A DNA stretch of 64,000 nucleotides, taken from NCBI RefSeq assembly GCF_016802725.1, contig NC_052671.1, forward strand, positions 25,359,728 through 25,423,727, written 5' to 3'. The notes under the pieces were generated by a model, which saw nothing but the letters and a program-made list of their open reading frames with translations, was not told where the DNA came from and ran no database searches. Shown here piece after piece: positions 44,351 to 55,754 of this stretch. This stretch comes from Solenopsis invicta. Taxonomy: Eukaryota > Arthropoda > Insecta > Hymenoptera > Formicidae. Every line of letters starts with the position of its first letter. The first letter of the stretch is position 1. The position numbers and the translations under genes are program-made.

Positions 44351-45120
44351 GGAAGTAGAAGTATGACTGATTCTTTCTAAAATTAAATAAAATTTGTGAT
44401 TTTGCTATATTTTTTAAAATAATTGTAAGGATCCAAAAGTAACGAGAAAAAACATCAAATACATATTCACTCTTTTAACTAACAATAAATTGAATTAGTT
44501 TATTTGATTTTACAAGGATCTCGCAACATAAAAATTCGGCTCGATTAACCAGCGTACAATCGTTTTTTGCGCGGCTCGATTGTCTCACGGTTTTACTCCA
44601 CTTGCTCTTCAATGCTACGATCAATACATTGCAATAACTACACTATAATCAAAGAGGCTCTAATCAATACAACTTTCCTCACATCATTAAGTATTTTATT
44701 ATAATAAATAAATGCAGAAGAAGTTTGTAAGTTGCTTAAGTTGTAAAATACGATACGATTCAATTTATCGTACAGCGATAAAAAGTATTTATTTTAAAGC
44801 TAAAAGGATACAATTTAATAAAATATTCTTTTTATTTATGAAAGTATTAATAAAAATAATTAATTGTTACAATTATTATAAACAATCAAATTGTTCATTA
44901 TTTTTATAACATTAAGAGGATGCTATACTGACGGGAATTACCGACCATTACAGTGTTCATTAATTTTCGAATTGGCTTTACAGATCGCAAAATCCTTTTG
45001 CAAAATAAAAGTACGCACCAAAACAAAGTGTGCTCTGGTAAATTTTATGAGTAAATCGACCAAAAAGTTAAAAATTCATTTATTTTCGACTCGTAGATCT
45101 GTCAACCAAGGTTAATTTAT
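44351..45120. other. Non-coding; end of a TTAA-GRGGATGCT type element
   Basis: At 44914 ATTAAGAGGATGCTATACTG begins about 130 bp resembling the left end of the 6.3-kb element at 52595 (shared GRGGATGCT, TTACCGAC, TTTACAGAT, AAAATCCTT). The matching right end was not found. The rest shows nothing. Confidence 0.45.
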
Positions 45121-45772
45121 GTCATTTACTAACGCTCTGTAGTTCGTATGTATAAAATGAGACCAGGGCGGACTTCAGAAGACTCTAACAAACAACACTG
45201 ACTGTGTATCGTTTCAGTCAACAACGTAACAAAAAAGTTTAATAGGTAAACAGCTGTACGTGTCCAAATTTCGCTTAGCGCACGTAAACGATGGCAAGAA
45301 GAGCAGTGGCTGTAGTTCATAGGTTCTTTCGCAGATGGCGCTATAATCGGATCAAGTGCGTTCGGTAAAATAGCGGCTTGCTCGCCTGAGGATTTATGGG
45401 TTCGATCATGTTTATGTCGCTTTTGATGAATAAAAATGAGTTTTCCATCGATTGGTCAGCTTTCAATTTGCCTCAAGCTAAATAAATAAATAAATAATTT
45501 AATTAATTTCCATAAATATAACATGCGAAAATTAGGCACATACAAACGCATCTCGAGCCTCATTCGCGAAAAAAGATATGTATGCATGCGTGTGTGCCTG
45601 TGCGCGCGCGCGCGCGCGCTAAGCAAAATTTACACGTACAGCTGTTTACGTGTTAAACTTTTTTGTTACGTTTTTGATTAGAATGACACTCAGTCAGTGT
45701 TGTTTGTTAGAGTTTTCTGAAGTCCGCGCTGGTCTCATTTCATACATACGAGCTACAGAACGTCAGTAAATG
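45121..45772. mobile_element. Foldback element, ~165-bp arms
   Basis: 45121-45285 and 45605-45772 are inverted copies (shared ACTTCAGAARACTCTAACAA, GTAACAAAAAAGTTTAA and TAAACAGCTGTACGTGT blocks). The 320-bp centre includes a GC dinucleotide run at 45601-45620. Non-coding. Confidence 0.8.
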
Positions 45773-45865
45773 ATAAAAGTTAATCGCGATTCACATCCAC
45801 GAGTTGAAAATAAATAAAAAAAATTTTGTCTTATATACGAAACAACAGTATTGTGTGTTTGTATT

Positions 45866-45878
45866 ATATATACATATA

Positions 45879-45959
<81 letters not shown>

Positions 45960-45968
45960 TGTATGTAT
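45866..45968. repeat. TA / TATG microsatellite
   Basis: A long (TA)n run passing into GTAT repeats. Confidence 0.9.
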
Positions 45969-46090
45969 AATTAAATGAATTAATTACATGTACTTTTGTT
46001 CCAATGTACTTTTAATATAGAAAAAAGGTTGAAAAATTGATGAATTGGTTTTCTGTACGTTAAGATAATTTTTATTTAGAAAAATACAAT

Positions 46091-46917
46091 TTATGTCTGG
46101 GTCGGCGGCGGCGGGTTGTACACCTGAGTCGGCGGCGGCGGATTGTACGCCTGGGTCGGCGGAGGAGGGGTGTACGCCTGGGTCGGCAGCGGCGGATTGT
46201 ACGTCTGGGTCGGCAGAGGAGGGGTGTACCCTAGGGTCGACGGCGGCGGGTTATACATCTGGGTCGGCGGTGGCGGGTTGTACGCCTGGGTCGGAGGCGG
46301 CGGATTGTACGCCTGGGTTGGCGGCGGCGGATTGTACGTTTGCGTCGGCAGAGGAGGGGTGTACGCCAGGGTCGACGGCGGCGGGTTATACACCTGGGTC
46401 GGCGGTGGCGGGTTGTACGCCTGGGTCGGAGGCGGCGGGTTGTACACCTGGGTCGGCGGCGGCGGGTTGTACACCTGGGTCGGCGGCGGCGGGTTGTACG
46501 CCTGAGTCGGCGGCGGCGGATAGTACGCCTGAGTCGGCGGCGGCGGATAGTACGCCTGAGTCGGCGGCGGCGGATGGTACGCCTGAGTCGGCGGCGGCGG
46601 ATAGTACGTCTGAGTCGGCGGCGGCGGCGGATAGTACGCCTGAGTCGGCGTCGGCGGATAGTACACCTGGGTGGACGGCGGCGGCGGCGGCGGATAGTAC
46701 ACCTGGGTGGGCGGCGGCGGATTGGACGCCTCAGTAAAAGGCGGATGATTTTTTATTGGTGGCGCGTCTACAGATCCTCCACCATATCCTGCACCACCAA
46801 TATATCCTGCAAAAAACGTTGAAAACATATTAAAGTTTCCGTTTTTTTTTTACGTTGCATATACTGACCTTCTTTTTTCGCCTGTTGCAACGCGCGCCGA
46901 AACATGTTCTTCATTAG
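46091..46917 (-). CDS. Pro-rich repeat protein with YxPPPPTQ units (last two exons)
   Basis: Exon 46917-46869 (LMKNMFRRALQQAKKE) and exon 46806-46091 join in phase over a GT-AG intron, giving ...KKEGYIGGAGYGGGSVDAPPIKNHPPF, then about 24 tandem units of the type P-P-P-P-T-Q-A/V-Y-N/Y (27-bp DNA repeat), and TAA at 46091. The DNA repeat runs in one frame without a stop for about 640 bp, which supports real coding selection. The product would be an extended, Tyr/Pro-rich low-complexity protein; such proteins are often secreted, structural or adaptor-like, but no function can be assigned. Upstream coding may continue into Pro-rich sequence at 47560-47950. Confidence 0.6.
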
Positions 46918-47049
46918 CTGCAAAAAGAAACATTAGTATGTGTATATGCGCGCACACACGCACCCACGCACACATACATACATATACACTGTTTCGTTAC
47001 TATCATACGCGCAAGCGCGCATGTGTGTACGATTGTAGCAAAGCAGTCA

Positions 47050-47076
47050 TTCATATATATATATATATATATATAG
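47050..47076. repeat. TA microsatellite
   Basis: Pure (TA)n run in the intergenic or intronic region 46920-47560, where nothing else was recognised. Confidence 0.9.
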
Positions 47077-47561
47077 GCAACTCCATTGACTTTAGGACAA
47101 GAATTTTCTGGATATATAACACAAATTGAAAATTCTATTACACGAATTGCTAAGTCGTGTAATTGCTGCTAATAATATCATAAATGCACTTTTTATGATT
47201 TTTTTCTACTGTAATATTTTCTATATTGCTAAAATTAGAATGTTCTGTACTATTTATAATATTAATGATCAGCCTTATTAATTTATATTGCCATATTTAA
47301 TGTATCTCCTAACTTAGATCCCAAATGCTTTTTTTTATTCCGGGATAGGTAAGGCTTCAATTATTTCTCTTAGTAATTTACCTGAGCAAGATCTAGGATT
47401 AATTATTTATTAAATAAATTACTTAGCAGCAATTACACGGCTTAGCAAGTCGTGTAATAAAATTTCTCTCTCCCCCCCTCCCCTCTGTCTGTCTGTCTGT
47501 CTATCTATCTCCCTTTGTGTGCGTAGGCATGTGTTTAATTTTTTATATTTATGTTGTATTA

Positions 47562-47950
47562 CCTTGTGCGTTATTACTGGCGGTGGCGGTGCTCGTGATC
47601 GCGGCGCCCGGTGTCTCATATTTTGCGAGTATCCCATGAGACACGGCGTCGGCATACGCTGGCCGCTCATGGGATACTCGTTTGACAAAATATATTTTGG
47701 AAGACTACGTTCCGCCGATGGTAGCAGCGGTGGCGATGATGACGGCGGCGGCAGCGGCGGTGGCGGCGATGATGACGGGGGCGGCGGCGGGGCGGCGATG
47801 GCGATGCAGGCGGTAGTGACGGAGGCGGTAGTGGTGGTGACGGTGGCGGTGGCTGTGGCGAAACATGCTTTTTTTTTGTATCACCACAGCCAGCGCATTC
47901 AGCCCTCGAAACTAACCGTGAAATGACGCCTTCACTTTTTGCTGAAATAC
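47562..47950 (-). CDS. Possible upstream exon of the Pro-rich gene
   Basis: The minus strand reads SRAECAGCGDTKKKHVSPQPPPPSPP... then, with a change of frame inside the Pro codons, SAERSLPKYILSNEYPMSGQ...RAPPPPVITHK, with a donor K|GTAATA at about 47562. Pro-rich content and position fit an exon of the gene ending at 46091, but the frame change and low complexity make this tentative. A 20-bp-arm palindrome (GAGTATCCCATGAG / CTCATGGGATACTC, 47627-47682) lies within it. Confidence 0.3.
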
Positions 47951-48311
47951 AAACACAAACATTAAAAATTAGAAAAAGATAAAAAAAGATTTATTTATAA
48001 CTCGACTTCTGAGAGGATTCCTTCTTCAAAATTTTACTGATAACTCTAATGTTATTCCAAAGGTGTGTGCAAATTTTAAAAAAAAGGACTCTCTTAGAAG
48101 CCGAAATACAAATTATTGAAGTCGACAATTTTCAATTCATAGTCCAGTTGTATTCGAGCGAGTCGATCGGCGAGAAGATACCGCGAGGCGAATGTCGCGG
48201 ATGAGAGATTTAACACGCCTCGCCATTTCTTCTCGATAGCTTTTTGTCTCGCTCGTGTACAACTCGGGCACAGGCACAAGGCTCAAATAAATTTATTTTT
48301 TTTTTATTGTA
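47951..48311. other. Intergenic, nothing recognised
   Basis: No gene or repeat seen. Confidence 0.4.
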
Positions 48312-48500
48312 CAGTCGTGGTCATTAGAGTTGCAACACTTTTTCTTCGATGGATTTTGGAATGTAGACTTGTTCATCGAGCGGCAAACGTAATTTGTTCT
48401 TACGTGCAGATTTAACAAATTACGTTCGCCGCTCGATGAGCAAGTCTACATTCCAAAAACCATCGAACAAAAAGTGTTGCAACTCTAATGACCGCGACTG
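48312..48500. mobile_element. 189-bp palindromic Tc1/mariner-type MITE
   Basis: Inverted halves (CAGTCGTGGTCATTAGAGTT outward) meet at a short centre near 48408. The outer flank is TA on the left and TG on the right, consistent with a TA duplication that has mutated. Non-coding. Confidence 0.75.
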
Positions 48501-48621
48501 TGCACTACTATAAATGTAGGGTAAGGTCTACTTACATTTCCTCGTCGTCATTGTCGTCTTCGTACGAAGTTTGCCCTCTCTTATGGCCTCTTTCGATTTC
48601 CCTTTCTGCATTTTCTTCTTC

Positions 48622-48622
<1 letters not shown>

Positions 48623-48668
<46 letters not shown>
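48623..48668. repeat. CT microsatellite
   Basis: Long (CT)n run. The surrounding frames (Ser/Leu) are artefacts. 48501-49085 otherwise shows no gene. Confidence 0.9.
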
Positions 48669-48674
<6 letters not shown>

Positions 48675-49127
48675 ACTTTCCCCTTTCACTTTCTCTCTCT
48701 TTCACTCTTCTCTTTTTAATCTCACTTTTATCACACTCGTAAAACGGTTCACCACAAAACGTGGCACGTGGCGGCACGCGACTGCAAGTGTGACTGCCAC
48801 GCTCTACCTTACCCCCACCACTGCGCAAGCAATGCGCAATCTCCTAGGCCCGGCGAGATTCACGCTTACGTATTGGCGCCCTTTAGGTGAACCATTTCAA
48901 AAACTTGCAGCCTCTGAAGTCTTGTTTGTCATACTTGTAATTATTCTTATGTAATTTTTACAAACATTACATCCAATTTTTGTAAACAATTATCATTTAT
49001 TGTACCCTAACAAATGTGAAGCATTATTCACGTAGACGGCCGAGAATAAACCTTTGCCCAATATCTTGGAAACACTTTTGTGTCGCCTGCATCAGGATGT
49101 ACGTTCCAAAGTGTGCACTTGCAAATA

Positions 49128-50447
49128 CGAGGTGTTCAAAAAGTATCGCGAATTTTGTGTTTTTTCAAAAATTATTTATTTATTCATGAATATCTATTTT
49201 GTCCCCTTCAAAGTAATTCCCATGAGATATTATACACTTGTGCCAACGGTTTTTCCAATCTTCGAAGCACTTCAAAAAATCATTTTTTTTTATCTTGTTC
49301 AGCTCCTCCTTCGATGCCGTCTTTATCTCGTCAAGCGTAGCGTAACGTCGTCCTTTCATGGGCCTCTTCAGTTTAGGGAACAAGAAAAAGTCACAGGGGG
49401 CCAGATCTGGGGAATACGGTGGCTGCGGCATCATTAGTGTGTTGTTTTTGGCCAAAACGTCGCGCACAAGCAACGATGTGTGAGCAGGGGCGTTATCGTG
49501 GTGCAAAAGCCAATTTTTGTTCTTCCACAAATCCGGGCGTTTCTGGCGGATTACTTCGCGCAAATTGCGCATAACTTGCAGGTAATATTCCTTATTGACC
49601 GTTCTACCCTGTGGCAAGAACTCATGATGCACCACGCCCCTGCAATCGAAGAAAACTGTCAGCAAAACTTTCACATTTGACCGAACTTGGCGCGCTTTTT
49701 TCGGTCTTGGTTCGTGCGGCAGCTTCCATTGAGATGATTGAGCTTTGGTTTCCACGTCATAACCATAAACCCACGATTCGTCACCAGTTATGACCCTCTG
49801 GAGCAAATTTGGGTCGTCGCGGACAGAGTCCAACATCTCATTAGCAATGTTCATGCGATGCTGTTTTTGGTCGCAATTGAGCAATTTTGGTACGAATTTC
49901 GCGGCGACCCGTCTCATGCCCAAATCATTGATAAAAATCGAATGGCACGAGCCAATCGATATGTTTAGGTCCTCAGCAACTTCTCTAACGGTGATTCGAC
50001 GATTGGCCAATACCATTTTCTCCACTTCATTAATTTTTTCGTCTGTTGTTGAAGTGCTCGGGCGTCCGGCACGCTCTTCGTCGTTCACATCTTCTCGGCC
50101 TTCTGAGAACATTTTGTACCACCGATAAACGTTGTTTCGGTCCAAGGTAGCTTCTCCGTATGCCACAGTCAACATTCGGAATGCATCCGCGCACTTAATT
50201 TCGTTTTTCACACAAAATTTGATACAGGTTCTTTGATCCATTTTTTTGAATAGGTAAAAATCGAAGACGATCCAAAACACGTGCAAGCAAAGCAGCTGTC
50301 AACAATTAAGTGAACATTCAAAATGGCCGAGGTTGTCGGCATAAGTGAGAGACATGAGTACCAACATAACGCCACAAAAAGATCGAAATTCGAATATACG
50401 TAACCCGCGAAAATTCAAAAATCGCGATACTTTTTGAACACACCTCG
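49128..50447 (-). mobile_element. Full-length mariner (DD34D), 1320 bp
   Basis: Flanked by TA (49126-49127 and 50448-50449), with inverted ends CGAGGTGTTCAAAAAGTATC on the left and CGAGGTGTGTTCAAAAAG on the right. The left end lacks two bases of the right one. It contains an uninterrupted transposase. It is inserted in the left arm of the inverted duplication; the right arm has no insert at the matching place (about 61560). Confidence 0.95.
49180..50241 (-). CDS. Mariner transposase, intact 353-codon frame
   Basis: The start chosen is MDQRTCIKFCVKN, 15 codons inside the longest frame, because mariner transposases start with this segment and are about 345-355 residues long. It has a helix-turn-helix (RITVREVAEDLNISIGSCHS, 82-101) and a DDE core with GDESW (Asp154), HHDNAPAHTS (Asp249) and YSPDLAPCDFF (Asp284). 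That gives 34 residues between the last two, i.e. DD34D at the same numbering as Mos1. No stop or frameshift. It would cut and paste the element at TA sites. It shares family-specific sequence with the deleted copy at 26569, for which it could act in trans. Confidence 0.95.
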   Translation of the reverse strand: MDQRTCIKFCVKNEIKCADAFRMLTVAYGEATLDRNNVYRWYKMFSEGREDVNDEERAGRPSTSTTDEKINEVEKMVLANRRITVREVAEDLNISIGSCHSIFINDLGMRRVAAKFVPKLLNCDQKQHRMNIANEMLDSVRDDPNLLQRVITGDESWVYGYDVETKAQSSQWKLPHEPRPKKARQVRSNVKVLLTVFFDCRGVVHHEFLPQGRTVNKEYYLQVMRNLREVIRQKRPDLWKNKNWLLHHDNAPAHTSLLVRDVLAKNNTLMMPQPPYSPDLAPCDFFLFPKLKRPMKGRRYATLDEIKTASKEELNKIKKNDFLKCFEDWKNRWHKCIISHGNYFEGDKIDIHE

Positions 50448-50984
50448 TACACTCGCAGAGACAGTATTGTAATGCACCCATTTTCATTATAAAAATGTTA
50501 ATAAATTTTATTCTAGTATTATTTACATTTATGACATAAAAGAGTAGTCTTTTCTTGCATTAATAAAAAATAGTAATTCTGAAAATAAAGATTTTTAATT
50601 TGTAAGCTTTAAAATTTTTTATTTTTTGTTTCTTTAGTTTATAATTTTCAGCATTCATTTTTACAAGTTTTTAGTAATATTTTTACAAAAGGAGATTTTT
50701 ATGCAAGAAATGTTTTTTTAGACTCCTTACTTGGAATTATTCTTCTTTTTTTTTTGCTAATCTTGTCGGTGTGATAATGAGCTTTATAATAAGCTTTGAT
50801 ATACGAGAATGCTTCAAAGCTATACTAATATGAAGTAATACTTATATAGTTTTACATAAAAAATCAGAAATATTAATTTTACATACTTCTACTTTAATAT
50901 ACGTGAAAAAGAAAATGTAAATGACTTTACTATGCTTACATCATAAACTGTATTAAAAAAAAAATTATAACGTTTTTATTAATG

Positions 50985-51245
50985 CAAAAGGGGGAATCGC
51001 AGTTACACTGCGATACCCTCGGGGGGCCCAAGTCCGAGGGCGGATTGTTACATCTCAGTAGCCGGCAGCGGATTGCACACCTGAGTTAGACCGGCACGGC
51101 GGAACAGGAATTACATCCTGGAAAAAAAGGCCTATCTATCGTGGCCTATGCGGAAGACGACAGTAACGGCGGCGGCGGCTGGGATCGAACCCTGGCCCAC
51201 GGCGTGACAGTCCGACGGGCTAACCGCTACACCACTGCGTCTTGC
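50985..51245 (-). mobile_element. tRNA-Asp-like SINE (left arm copy)
   Basis: On the minus strand the head at about 51243 reads TGGTGTAGCGGTTAG (A box), CTGTCAC (anticodon loop with GTC) and GGTTCGATCCC (B box), like tRNA-Asp. The stems no longer pair fully, so it is not a tRNA gene. A ~190-bp body ends in GCATTAATAAAAAC. An almost identical copy lies in the other arm (60760-61022). Confidence 0.7.
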
Positions 51246-51560
51246 CGCTGGTCTTGTCTTCAATTTGGGTATTTCTGTTACACAAGCAGCTTCATACGAA
51301 ATTCTATTTCTCAGTTTTTCATTCTTACACAAGTTTATGTTTCTGTATGTAAATGACGCTTCATAATGACAATATCTAACATATTGATTGTAACACTTTT
51401 TAATTTCTTTCTTTCAAACATAAATAGATAGACAACTTTACGCGTCTTCGGTAACGTTTCAGAAAAAATAAAAATTATTCCCCAAAATAATTTTTTACGC
51501 ATGGCACACGCAAAATATAATAGCCACATTTGTTCAATATACACATATATGAATATACAA

Positions 51561-51604
<44 letters not shown>

Positions 51605-52036
51605 AATAACGTTTTCTATAATTATTTATAACATGTATAAATTTGTAACAAAGGTGACTACGTTATGCGAGAGAAATCATGCTTTTATTATGTTTATTTT
51701 TATAAAAAATGTGTTGTTTAATTTGCAAGACTTGGTATATCGATATGCATTTTTCATCGATTTTTATCTTCAGTTAACGAAGCGCAATCTAATTGCTCCG
51801 TTCTTCCTCCGCTGTACACGTGGGTCGTGCGCGGCGGTGAGGTGAAGGGAAATGTTGGGAAGCGGTATGTTTTCATTTCGAGCTTTCCTCTTTTATCTTA
51901 AATTGTAACTCGTCAAACACCGTGTTGTCACGTTACCTCTTCCGTCTCGACTCGCCAAGCGGTGTTGCCGATGCCACGAGCCTTAGGGTCATGGCATCGC
52001 TTGACGCTGAGTAGAGAGAGAAAGCATGATACGATA

Positions 52037-52137
52037 TGGGTTGTGTTCCGATATTAACTGCCAGTACTGAAAATGTATAGTATATGTGACGTGAACTATA
52101 AATTTTCAGTACTGCCAGTAAAAACGGAACACAGCCA
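52037..52137. mobile_element. 101-bp palindromic MITE, present in one arm only
   Basis: Ends TGGGTTGTGTTCCG and CGGAACACAGCCA with an inner pair CCAGTACTGAAAAT / ATTTTCAGTACTG. The corresponding position of the right arm (about 59984) reads straight through GATACAGTCTTACGG, giving an empty site. Confidence 0.85.
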
Positions 52138-53189
52138 CAGTCTTACGGACAACTGCGGCGTTCTCGCCGTTTTGCGTGTCGATCGAACACACGTGTACAG
52201 CTGGACGATAGTTAGCGGTCACAACTCATCGTTCTGAGCGATTTGTTACATTGTATTACAGTTTTTCCACTAACTTTTATGTATTAATAATTTTAGATAA
52301 TTATACACACATATGTATCACATAGCTTTTTTTTGCATTTATTTATAGATATGTATAACCGTGTAGGACATGTCATTGTGTGATGTTTTATTATTTTCTA
52401 CGATCGAGATCGACATACATTTCTGATCGAGTTTTATCTACAGTCAACGTAGCAAGGGCAAGGGCAATGCTTGCAAATCGCCGGACCGCCCGCGTCTCCT
52501 CACGAATCGGAGAAGACTTCTATTTCCTTCTCTCTTATGCGTTCTCTTTCTCACTTCAACTATCCTTTACGCTGTCTGCTTTTCTCTAGTTTAAGGGGAT
52601 GCTTAACATGGTCCTTTTTTACCGACTAAACACGATTAATTTTTGCAGACAAAATTCTTGTAATTGCATTTACAGATTTCAAAATCCTTCTCGTCAATGA
52701 AAGTATAGACATTAATGGACCTCATAGTAATTCACTTTATGCCGAAAACGTTGAATTTATATCTTTTTTATCTAATCTTAACTGGCTCTGTAATCTAGAG
52801 TGTCAACGGGTGCCAAATATTCGCTTCATATAAATATTTAACGGTCTTTTCGTATAAAGTGAGTGTACTATGAGTTCCAAATTAGATGCCGGAACAACGT
52901 AGATTTTTCAAAATTTGGCTTAGAAGTCTAAAAAAAAAGATTTTTGTCTGCAAAAATTTGTGAGCATATGTCCGGTCCGATGCCGGTATATCTCAGCTGA
53001 TTGCAGCAGAAGAAAGAGAAAATTAGTTGCCCTGTATTTTGACAGATGGCAGTGTTCAAGTCGGACGAAGCAATCGATCTGTTTATCGATCGATTGGATT
53101 GAATCTAAGCTAAGCGATAATAGGTTAGGTTTCCTGTCAAATACAACTCTGCAAGCAGATTATCTGCTTTGGCTTGAACTTCTTGGCAT

Positions 53190-53307
53190 TCTGCGTTTCG
53201 AAATTCACTGTTAGTACTAGAAATCTATAGTTTCGTATACTGTAGACGTTACCTATAATGTAGTTTTACAATACTAACAGTGAATTTTGAAACGCAACCG
53301 TAATACA
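53190..53307. mobile_element. 118-bp palindromic MITE
   Basis: TGCGTTTCGAAATTCACTGT ... ACAGTGAATTTTGAAACGCA form the arms, with a further inner pairing. Non-coding; internal to the 6.3-kb element. Confidence 0.75.
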
Positions 53308-54127
53308 AAAATAAATAAAGGATAGACTTTTTTAGAGTTGATTATTTTGTAGGGTAGATTCGGAACATCAACTGCATGATCTCATACCTTTCTCATAAAT
53401 TTATTCATTTTTAGAATACAGATTTCACATGTCAAAGCTTGAACATTTTATACAGAACACTTATTAGAAAATGTTAATTTTTTAAATTCCCTCTTTATTT
53501 TTTTTAAACGTGCACTATCAATTTTTTGCTCTGGACGCAGAACCTGTCGTCTATTTATGACATCCATTTTTCAAAAGAAATATATTCATTACACAAAATT
53601 AAAGAGTAAATGACAAAAGTATCATAAATTAAGTATCAGGCTATACACCATTTATACATTTACAGATATGTACCGTAGAAATCTTACCATTCGAAAGTTC
53701 GCGGATCGTATACAGTTACGCTATATACTTGGTACGAGAGATTATTGCATCTCATTACAATAAAAATCATTACGAATTGATTGATTCATAATGATTCATG
53801 CTCTTAGATTTCGTAGAATCTAAGAGCACGATTGATACATCAGCACATATGACAAGTGCACGCACACTTTGCGAGGATCCCACCGTGCGCATTACTTAGT
53901 AAATTCATACGAATGGCAAATTGAAAACCGAATATGGTGCATAGTCTGATACTGACTACAGTTTTCGCTAAAGATAACATAAAGTAAAATAAGAAAAGTA
54001 TAAAGAAAGAAACTCATTTATACATAGTTTTTATTTCTATCGATTTTGATGAGTAAATATTTTTATTTTATGAATAAATATTTTCAATACAGATACATTA
54101 TTATTATTATTACACATGTGTATAACC

Positions 54128-54785
54128 GACTATTCAAGCATTCTTGAGAAAATGATAAAATACTTTCAGCAGCTATAGTATCAATACGGAAAAAGAATTG
54201 TAAACGGACCTCTCTGAGGATGTTTATGATTCTTGACTGTTATGCTGAAGATTTCAGGTTCGATTCCTCGGGACAAGATTTTTTTTTGTAAAGTGTAGTA
54301 TTAAAAAAAATCAATAAATTCAAAAATGCTTCTCTACAATTATATTAACTTCAATTTCGACACAAAAAATATGTCACAATTTTAATACTTTTTTTTGACG
54401 TTCCTCATTGTAAATTTTTATGGCGACTATATCTTTTGTATTCTTGAGAAAATTTAATTGAATTGATAATAAAAGAGCGTTTATAAACTTACTAATATTT
54501 TTTAAAAATTGTTATATATATAAGTTGTAAAAATAATTTTTATATCATACTAATTTGACACAATTGTGTCAAAATGACATTAAAATGAATCGTAATTGAT
54601 TGAAAAGTGACTTTTAATGATCATTATGTAGTCACTTTGATGTCATTTTGATGTCGTGATGACTCCTTGTTCTGCTTGGGTAGTTAATGTTTTTCCACGC
54701 ATGCAAACTAGTAATTCTTCTTCGTAATGTTACTATAGGTGCTAGAAATATTTTATTATTTTCTCGAGAATGCCTAAATAGCCGG
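54128..54785. mobile_element. Foldback element with internal tRNA-like promoter
   Basis: The ends CTATTCAAGCATTCTTGAGA and its complement near 54785 are inverted. Inside, 54210-54275 resembles a tRNA, with a perfect B box GGTTCGATTCC at 54257-54267 and then a T run, which is a Pol III stop signal. It is related to the element at 58905-59527, where the tRNA-like part is on the minus strand. Confidence 0.65.
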
Positions 54786-54959
54786 TTCTATGGTTTTGCT
54801 GTATGTAGTAAATTTACGAATGAATACTACATAATCATGAAATTTTTGATTAGAGATCGCCGAGTCCCCGCAATATTGAAAAATTTTTGTCCCATAGCCA
54901 ACAAAAACGAGAATATTTTTTAGTAGAAAAACCCTAATAGGATGTAACAAAGCGCCTAG

Positions 54960-55190
54960 AACGGCGCTCCGTGCACGCTAACTATCGTCGACCAATACAC
55001 GTGTACTCGATCGACATCCGTAACGGCGAGGACACCGCGGTTGTCATAAGTCTATGTCACATCATGCTTTCTCTCTCGACCCAGCGTCAAGTAAGAAAGA
55101 TGCGTGAGGAGTTCTACTGTCTTTTTCTTTCTCAAGCAGTCTATTCTTCTCGACCTATCCTCTTCTGTCTCGAGCGTTCTTGATTTCTCT
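54960..55190 (+). repeat. Diverged copy of the duplication-arm sequence
   Basis: Matches 59890-60025 of the right arm at many points (CTAACTATCGTC, CACGTGT, CGATCGACA, ACGGCGAG, ATCATGCTTTCTCTCTC, CAGCGTCAAG) but clearly diverged. It shows that the arm sequence is itself a dispersed repeat. Confidence 0.75.
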
Positions 55191-55333
55191 CATTACAAGC
55201 CGGCAACACTGCACAAGCCGGCAACACTGCACAGCTTAGCGAAACGATTTCAGATTTTCTTGTCGCGGATCAGAGTTGCAACGCGCGCGCGCGCGCGCAC
55301 GCACGCGACGTATTATTCTATATACATTTTTTA

Positions 55334-55368
<35 letters not shown>

Positions 55369-55754
55369 CATATATTACATATATTACATATATTAGTAGG
55401 AAAATCTCGATAGGACAACATTTATTATATTATATGACAATAAAATCTTGCATAACAATTTTAATCAGCAATTATGTAGGTACATTTAGAAAAATAGATG
55501 TAAAAGTATTGACGTTTTGTAAAGCATTGATAACTGCTGATGTAATTTCAAAATAGTATTTTGACAAAACTATGACAATATATATCAATTTTATATCATG
55601 ATATATTTACAAAATTAGGAAAAAATTGATAAAAAATATAGCTACGTTATGGATGAAGCACTTATAAATATAATCCATATACATGTTTACAAAAATGCTT
55701 AATTCTTTCAAAATTACCATTGTAAGAATAATGCAGTATGAAATATATTACAAT

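Larger units (their letters stand above)
49085..52594. repeat. Left arm of a large inverted duplication
   Basis: After removal of the mariner (49128-50447) and a 101-bp MITE (52037-52137), this segment is the reverse complement of 59528-61600. Identity is very high over about 50490-52594 and lower in the outer ~120 bp. The inner edge is CTCTAGT followed by TTAA. The arms share a tRNA-derived SINE. Open frames that occur in both arms are identical simply because the DNA is identical. The arm carries no recognised gene of its own. Confidence 0.95.

Noticed and set aside
46093..46737. Plus-strand Gly/Ala- or Arg-rich frames
   Set aside because: Antisense of the Pro-rich repeat exon, which has splice sites and an initiating exon on the minus strand.
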